From: Subsaximicrobium wynnwilliamsii
GTDB lineage: Bacteria; Bacteroidota; Bacteroidia; Flavobacteriales; Flavobacteriaceae
Assembly: GCF_007997225.1 (NCBI RefSeq)
Contig: NZ_VORM01000017.1
Coordinates: forward strand, 42,104 to 106,103
DNA length: 64,000 bases
Direction: 5' to 3'
The position numbers and the translations under genes are program-made. Position 1 is the stretch's first letter, and the number at the start of each line of letters is the position of its first letter. Shown piece after piece: positions 1-10,666 of this stretch. The notes beneath the pieces were generated by a model that was given only the letters and a program-made list of their open reading frames with translations, was not told the origin of the DNA and did not search any database.

Positions 1-1175
1 TCATAGTTTACTTGAGCAAATCCATTATATTCAGAAATTAAAAATTGCACTTCTGCGTATTCCATTAAGATTTCAGCGTAGCTTGGCTTTAAAACTTGAC
101 TACTTGGAAAAGAGTACAAGTCAAACCCTAATTGATTCACGTTACCGTAAGCATAAGGTACACCAACGTAATCGGCATAGTCTGTACTTGGCGTGTAATC
201 TCCAGCCTTGATAGATGGAATACTTGCACTTATAGGTGCGGCCATGCTAAATAATCTTGGATCTGGACCAAAGTTACCAGTGGTACCTTTCATTAGATCA
301 ACAAATGGCGCAGACACTGCAAAATCATTTCTGTTAATAAAAGACTTCCAAATTGGGTTTGCATTAGCATCGCCGTCTTCATAAGCTTGAGCAGCATTAT
401 CATCATTACTAGTCATAACACCATCGGCTAAAGCAGCAGCGATTGCCGTATTAGCGGTTGCAGCATCAATTTCTCTGAGATTTGCGGCAACTCTTAATAT
501 TAAAGAGTTTGCTAATTTCTTCCATTTAGAAGCATCACCATTGAAAATGTTATCGCCACTAGTAAACACTGGCTCATTCACGTTGATCATATCTGCAGAT
601 TCGCGCAGTTCCTTCAAAATATCAGCATAGATTTTTTCTTGCGGTGCAAAGACAGGAGACAAAAATTCGTCTATTTGCAAGGCTTGAAAATCAGGATCGT
701 CAGAACCATAAGAATAGTAAGGCACATCACCAAACGTGTTGGTTTGTTGGTGGAACATGTAAGCCAAAATAATTCTTGAGGCTGCAATTTGATTGTTATT
801 ATTTCCTACTGCCGATGCTCCAACTCTTGTAGCTTCATCTGTGTTTATTTCAATAATACTTTTCAAATCAGTACCTACTAGATATATAGCAGTGTATAAG
901 CTTTGCACTGTGGTTTCACGGTATAAATACCGATCTTCATCTGCATAACTATTCTGTCCCCAATACTCAACCCAGTTCAATGTAAATCTTCCATGATTGA
1001 ATTCGTTTCTTGAATTCGTGAAATATTGTTCAGTGGCACTGTTGAAAATAGTATTGGTTGGAACGACTTCAGGAGAATTTGGATTGATGTTTACATCCTC
1101 AATTTCGTCACCACATGATACCAGCGAAAGGCTGGCAATCATGGTTAATATTCCTATAAATTTAATCTTTTTCAT
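1..1175 (-). CDS. SusD/RagB-family nutrient-binding outer membrane lipoprotein (partial)
   Basis: The reading frame is open from the ATG at 1173-1175 to the window edge, giving about 391 residues without the C-terminus. The start has a lipoprotein signal: a short hydrophobic stretch ending in LVSC, followed directly by acidic residues GDE, which fits the Bacteroidota surface-export signal. The rest is helical and resembles the SusD-like_2 branch of SusD/RagB. Such proteins form a lid over the SusC transporter and bind the substrate, usually a glycan or peptide, at the cell surface. The susC stop lies only 3 bases upstream, so the two are almost certainly one transcript. The substrate cannot be told from sequence, and no polysaccharide-degrading enzyme is visible in the window. 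Confidence 0.9.
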   Translation of the reverse strand, partial: MKKIKFIGILTMIASLSLVSCGDEIEDVNINPNSPEVVPTNTIFNSATEQYFTNSRNEFNHGRFTLNWVEYWGQNSYADEDRYLYRETTVQSLYTAIYLVGTDLKSIIEINTDEATRVGASAVGNNNNQIAASRIILAYMFHQQTNTFGDVPYYSYGSDDPDFQALQIDEFLSPVFAPQEKIYADILKELRESADMINVNEPVFTSGDNIFNGDASKWKKLANSLILRVAANLREIDAATANTAIAAALADGVMTSNDDNAAQAYEDGDANANPIWKSFINRNDFAVSAPFVDLMKGTTGNFGPDPRLFSMAAPISASIPSIKAGDYTPSTDYADYVGVPYAYGNVNQLGFDLYSFPSSQVLKPSYAEILMEYAEVQFLISEYNGFAQVNY

Positions 1176-1178
1176 ATT

Positions 1179-4100
1179 TTATAATTTTATTTCTAAGTTA
1201 AGACCATAAGTTCTTGTAGATGGTAATGAACCACCTTCAGATCCTTGGATGTTTCCACTACCAGAGGTTGCAACTTCAGGATCAAAGTTTTCATTGTCCA
1301 AGCCCCATACAAAAAGGTTTCTTCCAAAAGCACTAAGTCTAATAGAAGCAACATCTCCTGTCCATTTTTTAGGGAATGTGTAACCAAGAGCAACTTCTCT
1401 CAATTTTACGTAATCGGCATCAAATACGTTTAACGCATCTGCACCAAAAAAGTGATCTTGACCCCATCTTTGTGCAGGTACTGCTTGTGTGTTTTCTGCG
1501 GTGTTTGTTACAGTGTAAGAGCCATCGTCGTTATAATCAATAGTGCCAGTTACCCCTTCAAGTACCACACCTTCAACACGAATATTGTTGGCAGCAGTGC
1601 TCTCTAGAATCCCGGAGTAATGCCCCCAAATGTTGGTAAGTGATCTGTATTTACCACCTTTTTGAACATCGATCAAGAAACTGAAATCAAAGTTTTTGTA
1701 ACTGATACTGTTTCTAAAACCCATGTTGTAATCAGGAAGGACTGAGCCTAAATTTTGTTGTGTGACGGTTTCTGCATAGAGACCATTTGCTTTTATCACT
1801 TTATTTCCATTATCGTCATAAACAAAATCTGTACCTCTAATGATACCGTAAGGTTGACCAACGATTGCATTTAGAGTTACACCGTTGAATGGGAAACGTG
1901 CCAATTCAAGTGAGTTAACACCTGGCAATAATTCCAAGAGCTCGTTGTCGTTTTTTGCGAAATTCCAGGTAACGGTCCAGTCAAAATCGTCCGTTCTAAT
2001 CGGGGTGATATTCACTAAAGCCTCAAAACCTTTATTCTCTAATACACCTGCATTTGCAACTGTTGAAGTATAGCCAGTGGATGGGTCAACCTGCACCGGA
2101 GTAATTAAATCCTCAGTACGTTCGTTATAGTAAGTCAAATCCATATTGACCCTATTTTTGAAAAAGCCCATTTCCAAACCAACTTCCCAAGTCTTTTTAT
2201 TCTCAGGTCTTAAATTTGGATTATTGTTTTGGCTTGGTTGAGTGAAACGAATACCATCAAAAAATGCGGGGTTACTAGCAAACGCATTTCTCAAGTTGTA
2301 TGGTTCAGTGTCACCACCTACCTCTGCATAACCACCACGTATTTTACCAAAAGTAAACCAGTCTGCCTCAAAAAATTCTGAAAACACAACACTACCAGAT
2401 AAAGATGGGTAAAAGAAAGAGTTATTTGCCTCTGGTAAAGTTGATGACCAGTCGTTACGACCAGTTACGGTTAAATAGTAAGTGTCGTCAAATCCAAAAG
2501 ATGCTGATGCAAAAACACTCTCGATTTGTCTTCTAGAATCGAAATCGTTCACGAATGGGTTAGCCACAGAGTTGTTGAGGTTGTAAATACCATCTACAAC
2601 TAAACCTCCATTGGTGCTGCCGTCTAATGATTGAAAGCTAGACACCCTCTTATTGGTACCAAAAAAGCTATTAATGCTTATTCGGTCATTTGCAATGTCG
2701 GTATCGTAGAATAAAATAGCTTCATAGTTAGTCTCCGAAAAATCACGATCTACTTCTGTATAAAGAGATTGTTCTGCAGAACCTTGTGCAGTCCTTGAAC
2801 TTCTTCTGTCGTCATAAGTATCTGAATATATTTTAGCTGTGACGTAAAGCTCGTCTGTAAAATTATACTTCATGCCCACATCACCAAAATAGCGTGTTCT
2901 TTTATCGGTAGTGACATTCTTGTTGATCGTCCAATAAGGGTTGTCAGAATATCTTATGTTAGGATTGTCATACGCAATTCTGTTCCAAGTACGTTGTGTG
3001 CCATCTGGCAATTGATATTGTTTCAAGCGTTCCATATCTACGGACGTTTGACCAAACTGAAAAAATTGCTGAATGACACCTGCGCCAGTATACCCTATCG
3101 CTGGTCTGTTAAAGCCGTTTGTGACCGTGTAGTTGATACCAGCACTAACTTCAAGTTTTTCTGTGATTTTTGAAGAACCATTGAAATTGAAAGATGTTTT
3201 ATCTAGCTCAGAATTTGGAACGATTCCTGTTTGCTGCGTATTGTTGATAGACAATCTCATTTGTCCTTTTTCTGTACCACTTGAGAAGGAAACCCCATTA
3301 TTGACGGATACTCCTGTGTTAAAGAAGTCCTCACGATCGTTTTTAGGATAAACCCATGCACGTGGTTGTAAAAATTCATTAGGAAATTCTGGATCGAATG
3401 CATCCCAGTGCAACACTGAACGCGTAGGATCATAACGTGGACCCCAAGATTCATCTGTTGCGTAATCTACAATGTCAAAAGGTTGCCCATTGATGTTTAC
3501 AGAGTTGAAATCGCTTTGCTCAAAAGTACTTGCGATTCCACCACCACCACCATAAAGCTTTTGAACTTGTGGGACGACGTTGATGGTTTCAAAACTAACA
3601 CCAGAGTTTAAGACGATTTCGCCTTTTCCTTTTTTACCAGTCTTCGTAGTAATAATGATTACACCATTACTCGCTCTGTTTCCATAAAGAGCAGCCGCAG
3701 GGCCACCTTTTAAAACGTTCATCGACGCTATGTCATCTGGGTTGATGTCAAAACCGGTATCACCAAAATCGGTACCACCACCACCAGTTTGTGCGCTGTT
3801 TGAATTATAGTTACTGTTATCCAATGGGATACCATCCACTACAATTAAGGGTCTGTTGTTCTGGGTAATAGAACCAATACCTCTAATAAGGATTCGCGTA
3901 GAACCTCCCAAGTTACCAGACGGCGTGCTAATTTGAACCCCCGCAACCCTACCACTAAGTGCATTAAGCGCTGTAGCATTTCTGGTTTCTGTGAGTTCTT
4001 CCCCAGCAATTTGCTGTGTTGAATATCCAAGAGATTTTTTCTCTCTACTTATACCCAAAGCGGTAACTACCACTTCGTCTAAGGTGTTATCCAATGCCAA

Positions 4101-4382
4101 ACTTGCATTGATGACATTACTCGCTCCAACGGTGATTGATTTGGTAGAATAGCCCACATAACGAAACTCAAGAACCTCGCCTTGACTCGCGTTAATAGCG
4201 TAGTTACCATCAAAATCTGTTGATGCTCCTGTTGTCGTTCCTTGAATCACGACCGTCGCTCCTGGGAGCGGCATGCCATTTTCATCAGTAACCTTTCCAG
4301 TTACTGAAACTTCTTGTGCAAAACTTATTTGCACTACAAACACTAATAATAGTGTTAGAATTCCACTAAACTTTGTTTTCAT
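1179..4382 (-). CDS. SusC/RagA-family TonB-linked outer membrane transporter
   Basis: This 1067-residue protein has the full SusC layout. A signal peptide covers residues 1-22 (cleavage before QEVSV). A carboxypeptidase-regulatory-like beta domain covers about 26-100. The TonB-box-like motif DEVVVTALG is at 102-110. A plug domain follows (LNALSGRVAGVQI and a GxxRILIRG stretch), then a long TonB-dependent beta barrel to the C-terminus. It should import a bulky substrate across the outer membrane using TonB energy, with the SusD lipoprotein encoded 3 bases downstream. The substrate is unknown. A promoter-like sequence lies just upstream at 4411-4441. No adjacent sigma/anti-sigma pair is visible, so regulation is open. 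Confidence 0.95.
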   Translation of the reverse strand: MKTKFSGILTLLLVFVVQISFAQEVSVTGKVTDENGMPLPGATVVIQGTTTGASTDFDGNYAINASQGEVLEFRYVGYSTKSITVGASNVINASLALDNTLDEVVVTALGISREKKSLGYSTQQIAGEELTETRNATALNALSGRVAGVQISTPSGNLGGSTRILIRGIGSITQNNRPLIVVDGIPLDNSNYNSNSAQTGGGGTDFGDTGFDINPDDIASMNVLKGGPAAALYGNRASNGVIIITTKTGKKGKGEIVLNSGVSFETINVVPQVQKLYGGGGGIASTFEQSDFNSVNINGQPFDIVDYATDESWGPRYDPTRSVLHWDAFDPEFPNEFLQPRAWVYPKNDREDFFNTGVSVNNGVSFSSGTEKGQMRLSINNTQQTGIVPNSELDKTSFNFNGSSKITEKLEVSAGINYTVTNGFNRPAIGYTGAGVIQQFFQFGQTSVDMERLKQYQLPDGTQRTWNRIAYDNPNIRYSDNPYWTINKNVTTDKRTRYFGDVGMKYNFTDELYVTAKIYSDTYDDRRSSRTAQGSAEQSLYTEVDRDFSETNYEAILFYDTDIANDRISINSFFGTNKRVSSFQSLDGSTNGGLVVDGIYNLNNSVANPFVNDFDSRRQIESVFASASFGFDDTYYLTVTGRNDWSSTLPEANNSFFYPSLSGSVVFSEFFEADWFTFGKIRGGYAEVGGDTEPYNLRNAFASNPAFFDGIRFTQPSQNNNPNLRPENKKTWEVGLEMGFFKNRVNMDLTYYNERTEDLITPVQVDPSTGYTSTVANAGVLENKGFEALVNITPIRTDDFDWTVTWNFAKNDNELLELLPGVNSLELARFPFNGVTLNAIVGQPYGIIRGTDFVYDDNGNKVIKANGLYAETVTQQNLGSVLPDYNMGFRNSISYKNFDFSFLIDVQKGGKYRSLTNIWGHYSGILESTAANNIRVEGVVLEGVTGTIDYNDDGSYTVTNTAENTQAVPAQRWGQDHFFGADALNVFDADYVKLREVALGYTFPKKWTGDVASIRLSAFGRNLFVWGLDNENFDPEVATSGSGNIQGSEGGSLPSTRTYGLNLEIKL

Positions 4383-4410
4383 ATTTTATTTAATTTGAAT
4401 TAGCCTTGGC

Positions 4411-4441
4411 CAAATATCACAATAATATGTTAAGCATACAA
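4411..4441 (-). promoter_or_regulatory. Predicted promoter of the susC-susD operon
   Basis: Read on the minus strand, TTG (4439-4441) is followed after 20 bases by GATATTTG (4411-4418). This matches the Bacteroidota form TTG-N19/20-TAnnTTTG except for the first base of the -7 element. It would give a leader of about 25 bases before the susC ATG. Confidence 0.5.
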
Positions 4442-4538
4442 TAATAGGGTCTTAAAATTTCAGAATATAATGTTTGGACACCCTTTAAATGCTAAATAAT
4501 GGCGCAGCAATTTTTTCAATGCGATCATTTAGATAATG

Positions 4539-6230
4539 TTAGAACAATGCCGTTAAACTCAAGTGTATTTTAGAATTTGTGAGACTGAAGCTCTGGTTTT
4601 CTGTTTTTCCACTGCTGTAATTGAATTTAAACAGTCCGGCTTTAGTTAGTAGGCCAAAACCAAAGCCAAATCCAAACAGTTTTCCTTTTTGGTCAATCAA
4701 TTGATTTTCGAAATAGGCAGCGTCAACGACCGAGTGTACATATAGCGTGCTGTTTAATCGATATCGGTACTCTGTATTCAAAACAGCATAGAGATTGGCC
4801 AACAAGCTATTTTCCTCAAAACCTCTTATGGAGTTGATGCCGCCAAACCTAAACAATTCATTTTCTAGAAAAGTGTTGGATGTAAAGTACTCACTTGTGA
4901 GCCTAGAGAAGAAACTGTTGGTCGCGTTGAAGTCGAAGATTTTATAGGTCTCCAGGGCAAAATGATTTTGGGCGTCTCTGTTTTGATCAAATATCCTGCT
5001 TCCTGTGCCTGCTGTAAAATCAAATAGTGCATCTATGGGAAATAGTGGGTCTTTTTGGCGTTGCTGTGTATACTGGTAATTTGCAAAGTAACTATTGCTC
5101 CTGTAATCATTGATTATGCTTGTGTTTAGGTCTAACAAATCGGTAGAATTAATAGCTTTTACCCCAAGGGAAACAGAGTTTTTAGGATCAAACTGGTAAT
5201 TTATTCTTGCAGATTGCTCTACTGTGACAAATGTTGAATCTCTTTTGAATATATTGAGCTTTACGGTTGCACCTAAGGGAGAGCCAAATAAAAAAGGCAT
5301 TTGTAAACTAAGGTCAAATGTTTTTTGTTCGATCTCGTCGCTTTTATAGAGTAACTTTAAGGATTCGCCATAATTCAAATTGTTGGTTAAATTAAGTCTC
5401 AAATAGCCATCAAATTCTATTTTATTGGTGTTTTCATTGGTTCCAAAGCCTAAGAAGCCATCAAAGGTGTTGCTCTTGTTTTTTTCTATATACATGTAGA
5501 GCAGTGTTGAATCTTGGGTGAATAGAACTTCAGGGTCTCTAATGACGTTTGCAAACATGAGGTTGTTGAGCGAGGCCGATTTCAATTTGATTTTTTTGAG
5601 ATTAAAATCCTGCCCAGTCTTTAATTTCAAGAAGTGTTTCAAATACGACTCCGGAAATTTCTCGTATCCCTTCACAATGATATTATCTATGGTCCTGGCT
5701 GAAGTGTTTGATGCGGTTAGTCTAGCACTTAGGGTAAAGTCATCGTTCTTATTGATTTGTTCTAATGTAAGGGTCAAAAACGGGCTGCCTTCATTCGCGA
5801 TTTCGGCATTGATAAGCTGTAGTGTTAGCTCCAGTTCTTCTATGGGTACTGTAAAATGATCGTTTTCAACTTTAGTGTCGATCATTTTAAAGATTGATCG
5901 AGGCACCAATTCCTTATTGTATATGCGTACCTGGGAAAAACGTTTCTTTAAGCTGAATTGTGCCAGGTACAAACTGTCATTCTCCTTAAAATAGGATAGC
6001 AGCTTTTGATCGATGTACCCTATGGTTTCTATTTTTTTGCTGAAATTCGCCAGCTCTAACTTCAAAGACTGCAAATCCTCAAACCTAGAGGCATAACCTA
6101 AAGAGTCGATAGTTTTGGTTTCGGCTTCAGTTTTACCCAAAATGCTCAATTTTAAATTCTGGGCGAGGGCTTGTTCCGCCGAAAAATGGAAAATGAGTAT
6201 TGAGAAATATAAAAGTGTTCGTTTGGTCAT
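4539..6230 (-). CDS. Omp85-superfamily outer membrane protein (BamA/TamA-like)
   Basis: The 563-residue product has a signal peptide (1-23), an alpha/beta region, a POTRA-like segment at about 180-252, and a C-terminal region of alternating beta strands. The conserved Omp85 motif, here IRGF, is at residues 468-471 after RFGGIN. Omp85 proteins insert or export other proteins at the outer membrane. This one is shorter than BamA (about 800 residues, five POTRA domains), so it is more likely a TamA-like or lineage-specific accessory insertase than the essential BamA. It stands alone between the SusCD pair and the ribosomal cluster. A -7-like element (TAGATTTG, minus strand, 6247-6254) lies 16 bases upstream, without a clear -33 element. 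Confidence 0.82.
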   Translation of the reverse strand: MTKRTLLYFSILIFHFSAEQALAQNLKLSILGKTEAETKTIDSLGYASRFEDLQSLKLELANFSKKIETIGYIDQKLLSYFKENDSLYLAQFSLKKRFSQVRIYNKELVPRSIFKMIDTKVENDHFTVPIEELELTLQLINAEIANEGSPFLTLTLEQINKNDDFTLSARLTASNTSARTIDNIIVKGYEKFPESYLKHFLKLKTGQDFNLKKIKLKSASLNNLMFANVIRDPEVLFTQDSTLLYMYIEKNKSNTFDGFLGFGTNENTNKIEFDGYLRLNLTNNLNYGESLKLLYKSDEIEQKTFDLSLQMPFLFGSPLGATVKLNIFKRDSTFVTVEQSARINYQFDPKNSVSLGVKAINSTDLLDLNTSIINDYRSNSYFANYQYTQQRQKDPLFPIDALFDFTAGTGSRIFDQNRDAQNHFALETYKIFDFNATNSFFSRLTSEYFTSNTFLENELFRFGGINSIRGFEENSLLANLYAVLNTEYRYRLNSTLYVHSVVDAAYFENQLIDQKGKLFGFGFGFGLLTKAGLFKFNYSSGKTENQSFSLTNSKIHLSLTALF

Positions 6231-6326
6231 GAATCGAATAATGCTCCAAATCTAACGGAAAAGTGAAACTAAAAATATGTGCTCGGGATTTTTTTTCATA
6301 AAGTTCTAAAAATTAATCTCATTACG

Positions 6327-6357
6327 TTTGAAAAATTAATATTTATTTCTACCTTTG
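6327..6357 (+). promoter_or_regulatory. Promoter of the str/S10 ribosomal cluster
   Basis: TTTG (6327-6330), a 19-base spacer, then TACCTTTG (6350-6357) is an exact match to the Bacteroidota housekeeping promoter TTTG-N19-TAnnTTTG. The rpsL ATG lies 43 bases after the -7 element. This is the clearest promoter in the window. Confidence 0.82.
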
Positions 6358-6400
6358 CAGCCCTCTAAAGTGAGGGTTTAATAAATTTATATAGAAATAT

Positions 6401-6775
6401 ATGCCAACAATTTCACAATTAGTACGAAAAGGAAGAGCCAAAATAACCAAGAAGAGTAAATCGGCTGCTTTAGATTCGTGTCCTCAAAGACGTGGTGTAT
6501 GTACTCGTGTTTATACAACGACGCCAAAGAAACCTAACTCAGCAATGCGTAAGGTGGCAAGGGTTCGTTTAACAAACGGTAAAGAGGTGAATGCATACAT
6601 TGGTGGAGAGGGTCACAATCTACAAGAGCACTCGATAGTATTGGTTAGAGGTGGAAGGGTAAAAGATTTGCCAGGAGTTAGATATCACATTGTTCGTGGT
6701 GCCTTAGATACAGCAGGTGTCGCAGGTAGAACACAACGTAGATCTAAGTACGGTGCAAAACGCCCTAAAAAGTAA
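6401..6775 (+). CDS. rpsL: 30S ribosomal protein S12
   Basis: The 124-residue product is a full-length uS12 of the decoding site. The PKKPNSA loop (residues 42-48) and the KDLPGVRYH loop (88-96) are intact. Lys43 and Lys88, the classic sites of streptomycin-resistance changes, and Asp89, the usual methylthiolated residue, are all present. It is the first gene after the strong promoter at 6327-6357. A 79-base spacer with 7-bp repeats separates it from rpsG. Confidence 0.98.
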   Translation: MPTISQLVRKGRAKITKKSKSAALDSCPQRRGVCTRVYTTTPKKPNSAMRKVARVRLTNGKEVNAYIGGEGHNLQEHSIVLVRGGRVKDLPGVRYHIVRGALDTAGVAGRTQRRSKYGAKRPKK

Positions 6776-6813
6776 AACAAGTTAAGAGTTGCAAGTTTGA
6801 GCGCATAACGCCT

Positions 6814-6841
6814 CAACAACTAACAACTAACAACTAAACAC
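6814..6841. repeat. Heptamer repeat tract between rpsL and rpsG
   Basis: Four 7-bp units in register: CAACAAC, TAACAAC, TAACAAC, TAAACAC. The tract ends 13 bases before the rpsG start codon. It is one of many 7-bp-period tracts in this window. Confidence 0.85.
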
Positions 6842-6854
6842 TTAAGAAGAAGAC

Positions 6855-7331
6855 ATGAGAAAAAGAGCAGCAAAAAAGAGACCGCTTTTACCAGATCCAC
6901 GATTTAACGATCAGTTAGTGACACGTTTTGTGAACATGATGATGTGGGACGGTAAGAAATCCGTTGCGTTTAAAGTATTTTACGATGCAATTGACATTGT
7001 GGAATCCAAAAAAACCGATGAAGAGAAAACGGCGCTGGAAGTTTGGAAAGATGCCCTGTCTAACGTTATGCCTCACGTAGAAGTACGTAGTCGTAGAGTT
7101 GGTGGAGCAACGTTTCAAATCCCAATGCAGATTCGTCCAGACCGTAAAGTATCTACAGCCATGAAATGGTTGATTAGTTACTCAAGAAAAAGAAATGAAA
7201 AATCAATGCCCCAAAAATTGGCGGCCGAGATTATTGCAGCAGCTAAAGAAGAAGGCGCAGCTGTTAAGAAGCGAGTGGATACTCACCGAATGGCGGAAGC
7301 AAACAAAGCATTCTCACACTTTAGATTTTAA
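6855..7331 (+). CDS. rpsG: 30S ribosomal protein S7
   Basis: The 158-residue uS7 binds the 3' major domain of 16S rRNA and starts assembly of the small-subunit head. It begins MRKRAAKKR and keeps the family's [18 protein letters not shown] segment and the C-terminal [15 protein letters not shown]. The fusA start codon follows 6 bases after the stop, so the two are cotranscribed. Confidence 0.98.
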   Translation: MRKRAAKKRPLLPDPRFNDQLVTRFVNMMMWDGKKSVAFKVFYDAIDIVESKKTDEEKTALEVWKDALSNVMPHVEVRSRRVGGATFQIPMQIRPDRKVSTAMKWLISYSRKRNEKSMPQKLAAEIIAAAKEEGAAVKKRVDTHRMAEANKAFSHFRF

Positions 7332-7337
7332 TAAGAA

Positions 7338-9464
7338 ATGGCAAGAGATTTAAAACTTACTAGAAATATTGGGATTGCAGCTCACATTGATGCTGGTAAA
7401 ACCACTACAACAGAACGTATCTTATTTTATACCGGTGTATCACATAAAATAGGTGAGGTGCATGATGGTGCTTCTACGATGGACTGGATGGAGCAAGAGG
7501 CAGAAAGAGGTATTACAATTACTTCGGCTGCAACTACTTGTGACTGGACGTTTCCTAAAGAAAACGGAGAGCCAACAGCAGAAGCAAAAGATTATCACTT
7601 TAATATTATTGACACACCTGGTCACGTTGATTTTACGGTAGAAGTAAACCGTTCGCTTCGTGTGCTTGATGGGTTGGTATTCTTGTTTAGTGCAGTTGAT
7701 GGCGTTGAGCCTCAATCTGAAACTAACTGGAGACTAGCAGATAATTACAAGGTGCCAAGAATTGGTTTCGTCAACAAAATGGATCGTCAAGGATCTAACT
7801 TTTTGGACGTTTGCCAACAGGTAAAAGATATGTTGAAGTCTAATGCAGTGCCAATTGTACTTAACATTGGTGAGGAAGAAGACTTCAGAGGTATCGTAGA
7901 TTTAGTTAAGAATAGAGCTGTGGTTTGGCATGATGAGAATTTTGGTGCAACTTTCGACGTAGTTGATATACCAGAATCCATGAAAGAGGAAGTACGTAAG
8001 TACAGAGCACTTTTAATTGAAGAAGTTGCGAGTTACGACGAAAACCTGTTAGAGAAATTCATGGAAGATGAAAACTCTATTACAGAAGACGAAGTACACG
8101 CCGCTTTAAGAGCTGCTGTTATGGACATGGCAATCATTCCAATGGTTTGTGGTTCTTCATTCAAAAATAAAGGTGTTCAGTTTTTATTGGATGCTGTTTG
8201 TAGATATTTGCCTTCTCCAATGGATAGAGAAAGCGTTATTGGTGTGAACCCAGATACAGATAAAGAAGAAAGACGTAAGCCTAGCGTTCACGAACCTTTC
8301 GCTGCATTAGCATTTAAAATTGCAACCGATCCTTTTGTTGGTCGTCTGGCATTTTTCAGGGTTTATTCTGGTAGATTGGATGCAGGTTCTTACATCTTGA
8401 ACAACCGTTCAGGTAAAAAGGAACGTATCTCACGTATCTACCAAATGCACTCTAATAAACAAATTGCACTTGATTTTATCGAGGCAGGTGATATTGGAGC
8501 AGCAGTAGGGTTTAAGGATATCAAGACGGGTGATACTATGTCTGACGAGAAACATCCAATTGTTTTGGAATCCATGGACTTTCCAGATCCAGTAATTGGT
8601 ATAGCGGTTGAGCCTAAAACTAAGGCTGATGTTGATAAATTAGGTATGGCTTTGTCTAAATTGGCCGAAGAAGATCCAACATTTACAGCAAGAACTGACG
8701 AATCTTCAGGACAGACGATTATATCTGGAATGGGAGAGCTTCACTTAGATATCATCGTTGATCGTTTACGTCGCGAGTTTAAAGTTGAAGTAAATCAAGG
8801 TCAACCACAAGTCGAGTACAAAGAGGCTATTACAAGAGCTGCAGATCACAGAGAGGTTTACAAAAAACAATCTGGTGGTCGTGGTAAGTTTGCCGATATT
8901 GTCTTTACGATTGAGCCAGCTGATGAAGGTGTAACCGGACTTCAGTTTGTGTCTGCAATAAAAGGTGGTAACGTTCCTAAAGAATTTATACCTTCCATTG
9001 AAAAAGGATTTAAAATGGCGATGGTCAATGGACCGTTGGCAGGATACGAGGTGGATTCTATGAAAGTGACATTGAAAGATGGATCTTATCATGATGTGGA
9101 TTCTGATCAATTATCGTTCGAATTGGCTGCAAAGCTTGGATTTAAAAATTCAGCAAAAGCTGCTAAGGCTGTAATTATGGAGCCTATTATGAAAATCGAA
9201 GTTATCACGCCAGAAGAAAACATGGGTGATATCGTAGGTGATTTGAATAGAAGAAGAGGTCAAATGACGAGTATGGGAGATAGAGCAGGTGCAAAAACTG
9301 TAAAGGCTACTGTCCCATTATCAGAGATGTTCGGGTATGTAACCACGTTGAGAACCTTGTCTTCTGGTCGTGCAACATCAACAATGGAATTTTCACACTA
9401 TGCTGAGACACCTTCTAATATTTCAGAAGAAGTTATCAAAGCAGCTAAAGGCATAGAAGCTTAA
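7338..9464 (+). CDS. fusA: Elongation factor G
   Basis: This 708-residue translocation GTPase has all the G-domain motifs: AHIDAGKT (15-22), the ERGIT switch (57-61), DTPGH (92-96) and NKMD (146-149). Domains II-V follow, including the FSHYAETP segment near the C-terminus. It drives tRNA-mRNA movement and, with RRF, ribosome recycling. It sits between rpsG (6 bases) and rpsJ (11 bases). tuf, which follows fusA in Proteobacteria, is absent here, as is usual in this phylum. Confidence 0.98.
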   Translation: MARDLKLTRNIGIAAHIDAGKTTTTERILFYTGVSHKIGEVHDGASTMDWMEQEAERGITITSAATTCDWTFPKENGEPTAEAKDYHFNIIDTPGHVDFTVEVNRSLRVLDGLVFLFSAVDGVEPQSETNWRLADNYKVPRIGFVNKMDRQGSNFLDVCQQVKDMLKSNAVPIVLNIGEEEDFRGIVDLVKNRAVVWHDENFGATFDVVDIPESMKEEVRKYRALLIEEVASYDENLLEKFMEDENSITEDEVHAALRAAVMDMAIIPMVCGSSFKNKGVQFLLDAVCRYLPSPMDRESVIGVNPDTDKEERRKPSVHEPFAALAFKIATDPFVGRLAFFRVYSGRLDAGSYILNNRSGKKERISRIYQMHSNKQIALDFIEAGDIGAAVGFKDIKTGDTMSDEKHPIVLESMDFPDPVIGIAVEPKTKADVDKLGMALSKLAEEDPTFTARTDESSGQTIISGMGELHLDIIVDRLRREFKVEVNQGQPQVEYKEAITRAADHREVYKKQSGGRGKFADIVFTIEPADEGVTGLQFVSAIKGGNVPKEFIPSIEKGFKMAMVNGPLAGYEVDSMKVTLKDGSYHDVDSDQLSFELAAKLGFKNSAKAAKAVIMEPIMKIEVITPEENMGDIVGDLNRRRGQMTSMGDRAGAKTVKATVPLSEMFGYVTTLRTLSSGRATSTMEFSHYAETPSNISEEVIKAAKGIEA

Positions 9465-9475
9465 AACTAAAGAAA

Positions 9476-9781
9476 ATGAGTCAAAAAATTAGAATAAAAT
9501 TAAAGTCTTACGATCACAGTTTAGTTGATAAGTCTGCTGAAAAGATTGTAAAAACAGTAAAAAGTACAGGTGCAGTGGTTACGGGGCCAATCCCGTTGCC
9601 AACGCATAAGAGAATATTCACTGTATTGCGCTCGCCTCACGTTAACAAGAAATCGAGAGAGCAGTTTCAATTAAGTTCTTACAAGCGCTTATTGGATATC
9701 TACTCCTCCTCTTCCAAAACGATTGACGCTCTAATGAAATTAGAGTTGCCAAGTGGTGTGGAAGTAGAGATCAAAGTGTAG
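9476..9781 (+). CDS. rpsJ: 30S ribosomal protein S10
   Basis: The 101-residue uS10 (head of the 30S; NusE in antitermination complexes) is full length. It has the starting [12 protein letters not shown], the [25 protein letters not shown] loop region and the VEVEIKV end. It closes the str part of the cluster. The following 267-base gap before rplC is the longest in the ribosomal cluster and is rich in inverted repeats. Confidence 0.98.
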   Translation: MSQKIRIKLKSYDHSLVDKSAEKIVKTVKSTGAVVTGPIPLPTHKRIFTVLRSPHVNKKSREQFQLSSYKRLLDIYSSSSKTIDALMKLELPSGVEVEIKV

Positions 9782-10048
9782 TTACGCGATTCATCGCGTA
9801 TCAAACGATGTACCGCGTTTCATTTTATGCATATTATGCATAAGTGCATTATGGTAAATCACAAACATGTCCCGAGCTGCGTGCAAAGGAAAAACGGTAA
9901 AAATACAATTCAAGGTCGAATGTATTTTCGGCCTTGAGTGTTTTAAAATCGTAGGGTCAAGTCGCGACTTGATTGTACAATTTTAAATTGAATTTTAATA
10001 TTAATAAGTAATGGCAAGTCGCGAATTGTCTGTAAATAAATAATAATT
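9782..10048 (+). promoter_or_regulatory. Structured leader candidate between rpsJ and rplC
   Basis: This spacer has at least four good inverted repeats. TACGCGA/TCGCGTA (9783-9789 and 9794-9800) is perfect with a 4-base loop. TTATGCATA/TATGCATAA (9825-9833 and 9835-9843) is perfect. An 11-bp stem with one G-U pair spans 9910-9937. TCAAGTCGCGACTTGA (9957-9972) is a perfect 16-bp palindrome, and its left half CAAGTCGCGA recurs at 10015-10024. In E. coli, L4 controls the S10 operon through the leader in front of rpsJ. An analogous RNA control site before rplC is my inference. No promoter match is obvious. Confidence 0.55.
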
Positions 10049-10666
10049 ATGTCTGGGTTAATAGGAAAAAAGATCGGCATGACTAGTATTTTCGATGAAA
10101 ATGGAAAAAACATTCCATGTACAGTAATCGAAGCTGGACCATGTGTCGTTACCCAAGTCAGAACCGAAGAGGTCGACGGGTACAGTGCCCTTCAGCTTGG
10201 TTTCGATGACAAGACAGAGAAAAGTGCTACAAAAGCTGAACTTGGCCACGCCAAGAAAGCCGGTGCTTCTGTTAAGAGAAAAGTCGTCGAATTTCAAGGA
10301 TTTGAAGGAGAGTTTAAATTGGGGGATGCCATTACAGTGGATCACTTTATTGAAGGTGAATTCGTTGATATCGCTGGTACTTCCAAAGGTAAAGGTTTCC
10401 AAGGTGTTGTAAAACGTCATGGATTTGGTGGAGTTGGACAAGCAACGCATGGCCAACACAACCGTTTAAGGGCTCCAGGTTCCATTGGTGCTGCGTCATA
10501 TCCTGCGAGAGTATTCAAGGGAATGAAAATGGCAGGACGTATGGGTGGCGAGAGAGTCAATGTAGAAAATTTAAGAGTTTATAAAGTGGTGCCTGAGAAG
10601 AATCTACTAGTTGTTAAGGGATGCGTCCCAGGACACAATAACTCTTATGTAATTATTCAGAAGTAA
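10049..10666 (+). CDS. rplC: 50S ribosomal protein L3
   Basis: The 205-residue uL3 is an early-assembly protein near the peptidyl-transferase centre. It opens [13 protein letters not shown] and keeps the long loop region with [14 protein letters not shown] and [23 protein letters not shown]. Its stop overlaps the rplD start by one base (TAATG), so translation of the two is likely coupled. It is the first gene after the structured spacer 9782-10048. Confidence 0.98.
   Translation: MSGLIGKKIGMTSIFDENGKNIPCTVIEAGPCVVTQVRTEEVDGYSALQLGFDDKTEKSATKAELGHAKKAGASVKRKVVEFQGFEGEFKLGDAITVDHFIEGEFVDIAGTSKGKGFQGVVKRHGFGGVGQATHGQHNRLRAPGSIGAASYPARVFKGMKMAGRMGGERVNVENLRVYKVVPEKNLLVVKGCVPGHNNSYVIIQK

Noticed and set aside
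7338..9781. Missing tuf gene between fusA and rpsJ as an unusual loss
   Set aside because: In Bacteroidota tuf normally lies elsewhere in the genome, so its absence here is expected.
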